From an uncultured Clostridia bacterium (lineage in GTDB: Bacteria > Bacillota > Clostridia > Lachnospirales > CAG-274): a DNA stretch of 29,228 nt. Position numbers and translations under genes: made by a program. Shown here in pieces: positions 23,630-29,228 of the stretch (positions are counted from its first letter, which is position 1; the number at the start of each line of letters is the position of its first letter). The stretch lies in the NCBI GenBank assembly GCA_947629215.1, contig CANRCU010000004.1:1-29228 (forward strand), read 5' to 3'. Below the pieces are notes generated by a model. The model worked only from the letters and a program-made list of their open reading frames with translations. It was not told the origin of the DNA and ran no database searches.

Positions 23630-26152
23630 ATGGCAGAACTTAACCTGAAACAAATCACAGACAAATTGAATAATGAATTTGCAAGCGATATCCGCAAGCT
23701 TGTATTCTGGTATGATGCCAATGCAGAGTTTGAAGAAGACATTGACAGTATGGAATTGGAAAATGCAAAGATTTTACATCTTGAAAAAGATAATCAGTTC
23801 TACATCAAATATTTTCTGGAACGGGAAGACACCAACACTAATTATCTTATTTATGCACCCTTTGCAAAACCTCCCATAGAAGAAAACCACCTTGCGGATA
23901 CTATCCGCTATTCCAAGGAATTTTTTGCCGACCGTGCTTCGTTGCTTGCTCTTGATTTGGGTATTGACGAAAGATATAAGCCTGTTATCCAACATTATAT
24001 CAAATTTTTTGCAAACAAGGACAGAACGCAGAAATTCTACGAACTTGAAATAGAAAACTATAACGAGGACACTATCGAAATTGCTTTGATGAGTGTTCTC
24101 TGTAAAAGTAAAACCGCATCATTTGAGGAAGTAATGCGCTGCATACTTACAGACAGGGACTTTGACAACAACAATTATCTTATTGAATTTGAAAAATACG
24201 ACCTTATCGATGCTTTCTGGCAGCAAGCGGAAAATAATTTCGGTTACAGTTCCAATAAACCTACATTGGAAAAACTTGTAATAACTCTTTTTGTGACCTA
24301 TGCTTCAAAGGTTATACATACAGATATGCCAACGGCATGGGAACCGTTTATTTCCTACAAGCCGGGCAATATATTAACTTTTCTGGATAACCTTATGAAT
24401 AGTTCCGTCTATGGTGAAAAGTATGACGAAATATCCGAAAAGGTGTACTCTTCTGTCAATGCCGGAAAATATCTTGCACAAATGGATGCAGAAGCACTTA
24501 TTGACTGTAATATTTTTGACGGTGTAGACAAAATTATTATCAATTGGCTTCTTGAACGTCTTGAAAATGAAGATGTGGGCGCAAAACTTGACGGCAGGAC
24601 CATACCCGAAATATGCGCTCAACGCCGCAAAAAACACTTTGGTATAAAATACAGAAATGAGTACTTTATTATAGAAAATGCCTACTATATTCTTGAATAC
24701 GGCAAATACGAACCCATAAAGGGTATTAAAAACATAGTTAAAAATTATACCGAATCGGCATACAAAATCGACCGCAGATACAGATATTTTTATTATTTTC
24801 TGGATAAACCTGAGGAAACCACTCAGTTTGAAAAACTGCGTGACCTTGTGGAAAACATATACACAAATGACTATCTCAATAAAATAACCGTTGATTGGAC
24901 GGTTGAGTTTGAACAGGCAAAAGGCGAAACAGGGCTTGAACTTCAAAGAAAATTTTTTTCAAATAATATAAACTATGCCAAGAAAAGAACGGTAGTAATT
25001 ATTTCCGACGCTTTGAGATACGAAGTTGCAATGTCTCTTTTTGATAAGCTTCAGGCAGATGAAAAGTGTACCGTTTCCATAAAAGCTATGCAGGGAGTTG
25101 TTCCCTCTTATACGCCCCTTGGAATGGCAGCGCTTCTTCCTCACAAAAAAATCGAATACACAGATAATGCCGATGTTACTGTTGACGGAAAGGTATGCGC
25201 AACCACGGAACAAAGAGAGGAACAGCTGAAAAAATATAAGCCCAACAGCAGATGTGTACGCTTTGACGATATTAAAAATATGAAGAAAACAGAACTTAGG
25301 GATATTTTCACAGGTCAGGACGTAGTTTATGTATATCATAATCAGATAGATGCACGAGGAGACGCGGCTAAGACCGAAAACGAAGTGTTTACAGCCTGTG
25401 AAGAGGCAATTGAAGAAATACACACCTTTATCCGCAGAATTTCTTCTCAGGCAAATACACACCGTTTTCTTATCACTTCGGACCACGGGTTTATATATAA
25501 ACGTGATAAGATAGGCATAAGTGATAAGATAAGCGGTATTTCTTCAAAACCATATACCATAGGGCAAAGATATATTATATCGGACAATGCTGTGGATACA
25601 GAAGGAGTTTGCGGTATAACGCTTGGTACAATACTTGGAAATGACGATAAAAGGATAGTTTCTTTCCCTATGGCTTCCGATATTTTTAAAGTTGCGGGTG
25701 CAGGTCAGAACTATGTTCACGGCGGCTGTTCTCCTCAGGAAATGTTAGTACCTTTAGTTGATGTAAAAGTAGAAAAAGGAAAGAAAGAAACCGGCTTTGC
25801 GCAAATCGTTCCGGTAAGCCCGGCAAGTAAGATCACCAATCTTATAACCACTCTTGACTTTGTACAGACCGAACCCGTAAGCGATGTTATAAAAGAAACC
25901 ACATACAGAATATACTTTATTTCAGACAGCAACGAAAAAATCTCCAACGAAAATATTTGCATTGCCGATAAAAAAGAAAATGATACAACAAAGCGTATGT
26001 TCCGTTTTCGCTTTAATTTCAAAGATAGGAAATATGACAGTTCTCAAAAATATTTTCTTGTTATTTTTGATGATAGGAACGATATGGAAGTATTCAGGCA
26101 TGAGGTTATAATGGATATTGCTTTTGCCGATGATTTCGGTTTCTTCAAGTAA
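23630..26152 (+). CDS. pglZ: PglZ (BrxZ) alkaline-phosphatase-fold BREX protein
   Basis: An 840-residue PglZ. The N-terminal FASDIRKLVFWYDANAEFEED is characteristic. The phosphatase-superfamily metal sites are visible as VVIISDALRYEVAMSLFDKL (D460) and FLITSDHGFIYKRD (D618, H619), with YVYHNQIDARGD between them. The end VHGGCSPQEMLVPLVDVK followed by a beta-rich tail also fits. PglZ is the signature BREX protein, needed for methylation and defence, and has nuclease or phosphodiesterase-like activity in some studies. I start at the ATG at 23630, with TTGAGGA at good distance; a TTG at 23615 would overlap the preceding stop. It appears intact. Confidence 0.94.
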   Translation: MAELNLKQITDKLNNEFASDIRKLVFWYDANAEFEEDIDSMELENAKILHLEKDNQFYIKYFLEREDTNTNYLIYAPFAKPPIEENHLADTIRYSKEFFADRASLLALDLGIDERYKPVIQHYIKFFANKDRTQKFYELEIENYNEDTIEIALMSVLCKSKTASFEEVMRCILTDRDFDNNNYLIEFEKYDLIDAFWQQAENNFGYSSNKPTLEKLVITLFVTYASKVIHTDMPTAWEPFISYKPGNILTFLDNLMNSSVYGEKYDEISEKVYSSVNAGKYLAQMDAEALIDCNIFDGVDKIIINWLLERLENEDVGAKLDGRTIPEICAQRRKKHFGIKYRNEYFIIENAYYILEYGKYEPIKGIKNIVKNYTESAYKIDRRYRYFYYFLDKPEETTQFEKLRDLVENIYTNDYLNKITVDWTVEFEQAKGETGLELQRKFFSNNINYAKKRTVVIISDALRYEVAMSLFDKLQADEKCTVSIKAMQGVVPSYTPLGMAALLPHKKIEYTDNADVTVDGKVCATTEQREEQLKKYKPNSRCVRFDDIKNMKKTELRDIFTGQDVVYVYHNQIDARGDAAKTENEVFTACEEAIEEIHTFIRRISSQANTHRFLITSDHGFIYKRDKIGISDKISGISSKPYTIGQRYIISDNAVDTEGVCGITLGTILGNDDKRIVSFPMASDIFKVAGAGQNYVHGGCSPQEMLVPLVDVKVEKGKKETGFAQIVPVSPASKITNLITTLDFVQTEPVSDVIKETTYRIYFISDSNEKISNENICIADKKENDTTKRMFRFRFNFKDRKYDSSQKYFLVIFDDRNDMEVFRHEVIMDIAFADDFGFFK

Positions 26153-26171
26153 TTTAAAAAGGATGACAATA

Positions 26172-27117
26172 ATGTACAATACAGACACACTTCAATTTTC
26201 GGAAATGAGTGAACTCAATAAGAAACTCCGAACCTTTTTTGACGGAAAAATTGTGCGTAAAGACCTAACAAAGTCTATTAAAGAAGGCGCAAATGTTCCT
26301 GTTTATGTGCTTGAGTTTCTTCTTGGACAATATTGCAGTTCAGACGACCCTGCTGTTATTGAAGAAGGTGTTGATAATGTAAAACATATTCTTGCGGATA
26401 ACTATGTAAGACCCGATGAAGCACAGAAAATTTTATCACTCCTCCGACAAAAAGGCAGTCACACTGTTATTGACAAGATAACGGTAAACATACATAGACA
26501 GCGAAACACCGGAAGAAAAATTTGTTTCCGTACCGGAACAGAGCGGCGGAAAGCTTATTCCCGAAGGAACCGGTAATCCGGGACAGATATATACTGTTTC
26601 CCAAGGTAAATCGGGAATGATAGGTGTTTTTCGTCTTGAATCACAAGTGCTGCACGGAAGCGGAAAATTTGAGCGTTCCGGTCTTGGTTACGACGCTAAA
26701 TGCAAAGAAGCCACAGCTACTGCTTTTAGCTATTTGAAAGCAAATGCAAATCGCATCAGCGGTGCTATAAGCACAACAACAAAGGACTATATCATTAATT
26801 ATCAGGATCTTCAGGGTATAGGTATGACAAATAAACTTGCTACCCTTATAGCTCCGGCATCTGTTGCATCGGGTAAGCCGACAATAAGCAGCCTTGCTGT
26901 ACTTGGTGAGATAAGTATAGCAGGAACATTGATAAATGTAGATGAACTTGCCACTGCTTTGCAAGTCTGCCTTGACAGCGGTGCCAAAAAAGTGTTACTG
27001 CCTATTACATTTGCTGCCGTTCTGGGTTCCGTTCCGGCAGAACTTGTGGGCTGTTTTAACCTGATATTCTATCAAAGTGCAGAAGATGCTGTATATAAAG
27101 CACTGGGAACGGATTGA
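26172..27117 (+). pseudogene. brxL: BrxL (Lon-like AAA+ BREX effector), internally deleted and frameshifted
   Basis: Two BrxL pieces are joined in different frames. Frame one, from the ATG at 26172, gives the N-terminal domain (MSELNKKLRTFFDGKIVRKD, GANVPVYVLEFLLGQYC, NYVRPDEAQKI, then SHTVIDKITVN at about residue 106) before reading into unrelated residues and a stop at 26574-26576. From about 26491 the next frame gives the C-terminal domain: PEEKFVSVPEQSGGKLIPEG, MIGVFRLESQ, STTTKDYIINYQDLQGIGM, AVLGEISIAGTLINVDELA, LDSGAKKVLLPITFAA, EDAVYKALG. Intact BrxL has about 680 residues; these pieces total about 315. The missing part is the AAA+ core with Walker A and B, roughly 1.1 kb. BrxL multimers act on phage DNA in studied systems, so the normal effector step should be lost. 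Confidence 0.9.
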
Positions 27118-27168
27118 TGATGTAAAAGTTTTCTTTATTTTCTCCATAGATTCAAACAAATAAATGTT

Positions 27169-27185
27169 CCCCGGCTAAGCCGGGG
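27169..27185. repeat. GC-rich perfect hairpin
   Basis: CCCCGGC-TAA-GCCGGGG is a perfect 7-bp GC stem with a 3-nt loop in AT-rich surroundings, 52 nt after the brxL remnant. No T-run follows on either strand, so it is not a standard terminator; it may mark an element end. Confidence 0.6.
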
Positions 27186-27192
27186 ATATATA

Positions 27193-27282
27193 TTACACTA
27201 TTTTCAACTTCCCATCAAACTTATAAACATTGATTTCCGATACTGTTTTATCATATACTACTCCGCTGAAAGGCTCTATCGG
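27193..27282 (-). pseudogene. Possible C-terminal gene fragment, unrecognised
   Basis: On the minus strand the frame ending at 27193 reads PIEPFSGVVYDKTVSEINVY then KFDGKLKIV and stop. Alternating hydrophobic and charged residues look protein-like, possibly a recombinase tail, but only 29 residues lie between stops and I cannot assign it. Confidence 0.2.
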
Positions 27283-27476
27283 TTATGCTATCAATTTAAC
27301 CACACAAAAAGGTGTACAAGACCCACCTTCTTAAATAAAATCGTATACCTATAAAGAAAAAAATTTTTAGTAAATTATATTCGCATTTCGCTGCGAACAG
27401 GGGTTTGGGGAAGTATTCACCAAGCAGGTCTTAGGACGTTGCCCTAACAATTTGACGGCACAGGTATGTCGATTTT

Positions 27477-27514
27477 ATTTTGGAGTTTTTTTCATAAAAA
27501 AACAGTCCCAAAAT
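27477..27514. repeat. A/T-tract hairpin
   Basis: GTTTTTTT-CAT-AAAAAAAC is a perfect 8-bp stem, extended outward by TTTTGGA / TCCCAAAA with small bulges. Confidence 0.6.
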
Positions 27515-27623
27515 TCAAACCGGCCTGCCTTTGCCTGTGCTTGCAAAGTTATAAAGACAGAACATTCGATGATACTTTACGGTATCGTATAAAATAAAAT
27601 GTTTCTGTTTTTTATCGACTGAG

Positions 27624-27656
27624 TAAGATCCCCGCCTCTTAGGCGGTGGGATCTTA
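27624..27656. repeat. Hairpin, possible element right end or terminator
   Basis: TAAGATCCC-CGCC pairs with GGCG-GT-GGGATCTTA (13 bp, 2-nt bulge) around TCTTA. It is 5 nt from the next hairpin. I associate similar paired hairpins with right ends of IS200/IS605-like elements in Clostridia, from memory only. Confidence 0.55.
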
Positions 27657-27660
27657 TTTA

Positions 27661-27698
27661 TTGTATTCGGTGGGAGTACAAACTTCCACCGAATACAA
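27661..27698. repeat. 16-bp stem hairpin
   Basis: TTGTATTCGGTGGGAG and CTTCCACCGAATACAA pair over 16 positions with one G-U around the loop TACAAA. It is the longest near-perfect stem in the gene-poor region and lacks a T-run. Confidence 0.7.
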
Positions 27699-27743
27699 AG
27701 GTTTCGTCAGAAGCCGTCGAATATGAGTACGTAGCTTAAGCGG

Positions 27744-27762
27744 AGTATGAATATCTTTGACT
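27744..27762 (+). repeat. 19-bp dispersed motif, copy 1
   Basis: AGTATGAATATCTTTGACT matches 28229-28247 with 2 differences in 19. It lies at the right side of the hairpin cluster. Confidence 0.5.
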
Positions 27763-27769
27763 TGTTCAT

Positions 27770-27817
27770 TTTCTCGTAAGTATTGTTAAGCGAAAAGAAA
27801 GTGCGAGAAATTTTTTT
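27770..27817 (+). terminator. Terminator-like hairpin
   Basis: TTTCTCG (27770-27776) and CGAGAAA (27804-27810) form a 7-bp stem with a 27-nt loop, followed directly by T7. The large loop lowers confidence. Confidence 0.45.
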
Positions 27818-28157
27818 GAAAAAGCTCTGAAAAAAATAAGTAAAATTATCTTTTTATGTTTAAATGGATATAGGGATAAAAATTTTCACATGATTTCTTA
27901 AAAACAAGTTGAATATAAGATTGCTTTACTGCTTTGAAAATATAATTTCAGTTGAATTTTTGACTATACATTATGTAGAATTTTCTTATGAATTATTTAA
28001 CAGAAAAGCAGTATATGTTGACAACGAAGTTGTAGTAAAAAAATATAATGAACCACTAAAGAAATAGTCTTTACCTGTCGGTTAAATTAAAATTTTATCA
28101 ATATGTATTGTAATTGTGTCAATAAGCGGCAAGTAAAATAATATTTACAGTAAATTG

Positions 28158-28186
28158 TTGACAAAAAAATTTTTTCATATTATATT
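28158..28186 (+). promoter_or_regulatory. Strong promoter of the terminal membrane-protein gene
   Basis: Consensus TTGACA (28158-28163), a 17-nt spacer with A and T tracts, and TATATT (28181-28186). Transcription would start near 28193, leaving an untranslated leader of about 250 nt before the TTG start at 28441. Confidence 0.75.
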
Positions 28187-28228
28187 ATTATTGAAGAATA
28201 AAATCATAAAGAAAAAATATTTACACGT

Positions 28229-28247
28229 AGTACGAATATCCTTGACT
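28229..28247 (+). repeat. 19-bp dispersed motif, copy 2
   Basis: AGTACGAATATCCTTGACT, the partner of 27744-27762; here it lies at the start of the transcribed leader of the last gene. Confidence 0.5.
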
Positions 28248-28321
28248 AACATTTCAAAAGGTCGCAATTTACCGAAAATAAAAATGTAAGGTGGAGATCA
28301 TCACAACAATTACTCTATATT

Positions 28322-28340
28322 AAGGAGTTTAAGCATGTAA
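28322..28340 (+). promoter_or_regulatory. Start-stop element in the leader (AAGGAG-N7-ATG-TAA)
   Basis: AAGGAG (28322-28327), a 7-nt spacer, then ATG immediately followed by TAA. This is an ideal initiation site with a one-codon ORF, about 100 nt upstream of the real start. Downstream, two partly exclusive pairings are possible: TTATC/GATAA plus TTGTC/GACAA (28350-28392), or TCTGTTATT/AATAACAGA (28353-28411). Confidence 0.45.
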
Positions 28341-28440
28341 ACGATATATTTATCTGTTATTGTCGAAACTGCTTGATTCAGACAACTGATAAAATAAAAC
28401 CGAATAACAGAGATAATGTAAAATTTACGGAGGGATAAAA

Positions 28441-29088
28441 TTGAGAGAAAAAAATTCTTTTATTTTAAGTGTTTTTATAAGAGCCGTGCTATTAACGGTA
28501 ATAAGTTTAATACTTGTTTATGTCATTAAAGTAAGCACTGCACCCGACGAAACTGTGGAATATACAGGCTTTGATTATGACAGGATAGTTGATAATATCT
28601 ACATAAGTGGACATAAAATAAACTTATATTCTACTACCGTGGCAGATTTGGGAGAAGATTTTTCAGTGGATATCGAAACAGATCCTTCTGAAATAATAAA
28701 CGGTGATAAAAAGCTTGTAGATTTATATTATAAATCAGAATTTGAATGTTATGTGTTTTTAATTCTGGATAAAAACAATTTGAAGGATTCAATAATTTCA
28801 GGTATATTTTGTCATGACTACAAAAAAGAATCAAATCTTTCCGTTGATGGCATAAAACTTGGTGATGAAATAGAAAAAGTCATAAAAAAATATGGTGAGC
28901 CCGACTCGATAATGATCACTCCGGAGAATTCTGATGGTACTATTTATTCCAATCAGTATAGGTATTATCAAATCGACGAAGATTTCAGCAACATTTTCGG
29001 TAGATACATTACTTTCAATGAGGGTTTGCATAATCGTAATGAATCGGGAGAAATTGAATCCGAAATTCTCGCTATCATGATTGTGTAA
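28441..29088 (+). CDS. Membrane-anchored extracytoplasmic protein, BamE/SmpA-like motif, function unknown
   Basis: A 215-residue protein with a TTG start supported by GGAGGGAT five bases upstream. One N-terminal hydrophobic helix (about 8-29) anchors it; no lipobox cysteine or clear cleavage site follows, so it is probably membrane-bound with the rest outside. The segment VDGIKLGDEIEKVIKKYGEPDSI (about 138-160) resembles the 'lGmt.eeVi..yGePd' helix-turn of BamE/SmpA-like domains common in Clostridia envelope proteins, a structural rather than functional clue. The upstream half has no recognised domain. It is monocistronic: own strong promoter, long structured leader and a strong terminator. 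Composition is AT-richer than the BREX genes. Confidence 0.7.
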   Translation: MREKNSFILSVFIRAVLLTVISLILVYVIKVSTAPDETVEYTGFDYDRIVDNIYISGHKINLYSTTVADLGEDFSVDIETDPSEIINGDKKLVDLYYKSEFECYVFLILDKNNLKDSIISGIFCHDYKKESNLSVDGIKLGDEIEKVIKKYGEPDSIMITPENSDGTIYSNQYRYYQIDEDFSNIFGRYITFNEGLHNRNESGEIESEILAIMIV

Positions 29089-29132
29089 GAATTATTTACA
29101 ATACTAAAATTTTCATTTATATACCTAATACT

Positions 29133-29175
29133 AAAAAGTGAGAGAAATGAGATATTCATTTTTCTCACTTTTTTT
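29133..29175 (+). terminator. Rho-independent terminator
   Basis: AAAAAGTGAGAGAAATGA and TCATTTTTCTCACTTTTT form an 18-bp stem with one G-U around GATAT, followed by more T. Confidence 0.9.
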
Positions 29176-29228
29176 ATTTTTATGGTTGACAAAACAAATT
29201 AAACTTTATCTTTATATAGTGAAAAGTA

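Larger units (their letters stand above)
27118..28157. other. Long gene-poor region with several hairpins; possible IS200/IS605-like remnant
   Basis: No intact gene is supported in this kilobase. From 27169 to 27817 it carries at least five strong inverted repeats (listed singly) and many stops on both strands. Spaced hairpins with a structured, non-coding interior recall the ends and RNA region of IS200/IS605-type transposons, but no TnpA or TnpB sequence is present, so that is a guess. From 27820 to 28157 the DNA is very AT-rich without clear structure; a 52-codon frame with a TTG start (27909-28067) is too weak to call. Confidence 0.4.

Noticed and set aside
27909..28067. Small ORF of 52 codons with a TTG start
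   Set aside because: Its protein-like ending (VDNEVVVKKYNEPLKK) caught attention, but it lacks a ribosome binding site and any family match, in very AT-rich DNA.
29186..29220. TTGACA near the window end as a promoter
   Set aside because: The only TATA-like hexamers are 19-23 nt away, outside the usual spacing, and the sequence ends before a gene.
1..29228. CRISPR arrays, tRNA or rRNA genes
   Set aside because: No regularly spaced repeat-spacer array and no tRNA-like cloverleaf or rRNA sequence was seen on either strand.

Overview
The window looks like the chromosome of a gut-type Clostridia bacterium (Bacillota; Oscillospiraceae or Lachnospiraceae-like). This rests on moderate-to-low GC, strong AGGAGG-type ribosome binding sites, frequent TTG/GTG starts, a Gram-positive SOS box, and family content typical of that group: a DUF4353 surface protein with VTC and DUF4956 partners, TnpV, and an HTH/DUF6017 protein. 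No rRNA, tRNA or CRISPR array was seen.

Layout. 1-950 (minus strand): lexA, with an SOS-box-like operator, followed by the start of a DEDDh exonuclease gene that runs off the window. 1091-5186 (plus): a small secreted protein, an OmpR-type two-component system, and an ECF sigma factor overlapping its probable membrane anti-sigma partner. 5305-8472: a 1055-residue protein I do not recognise, carrying a recurring 'YINGxS' motif. 8473-14360: a scarred mobile-element zone. The N-terminal half of an HTH/DUF6017 replication-type protein (frameshifted at its start) lies at 8.8-9.3 kb and the C-terminal piece of the same family at 13.6-13.8 kb. Between them sit an IS256-type transposase tail and a complete minus-strand operon: VTC-domain protein, then DUF4956 membrane protein, then DUF4353 beta-helix surface protein. 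A diverged 65-bp repeat occurs near both halves, and tnpV follows.

14.4-27.1 kb: a type 1 BREX phage-defence operon in canonical order: brxA, brxB, brxC, pglX, pglZ, brxL. It has three departures from the norm. First, pglX is split into an 872-residue methyltransferase/target-recognition ORF and a 304-residue C-terminal ORF. Second, an intact gene for a HEPN-type protein (R-N-x-x-x-H motif) lies between the two halves, with tight junctions and its own ribosome binding site, inside an AT-rich block that also covers the end of the target-recognition region. Third, brxL has lost its middle, where the ATPase core should be, and is frameshifted. A plausible reading is a BREX locus whose modification genes survive while the usual BrxL effector is dead, and into whose methyltransferase gene a HEPN ribonuclease has been built. 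The parallel is PrrC, the anticodon nuclease encoded inside a type I restriction operon. The functional part of this is inference.

27.1-28.4 kb holds no convincing gene but several strong hairpins, possibly the remains of an IS200/IS605-like element. The window closes with a small membrane-anchored protein gene that has a strong promoter, a leader of about 250 nt containing an ideal 'start-stop' site, and a strong terminator.
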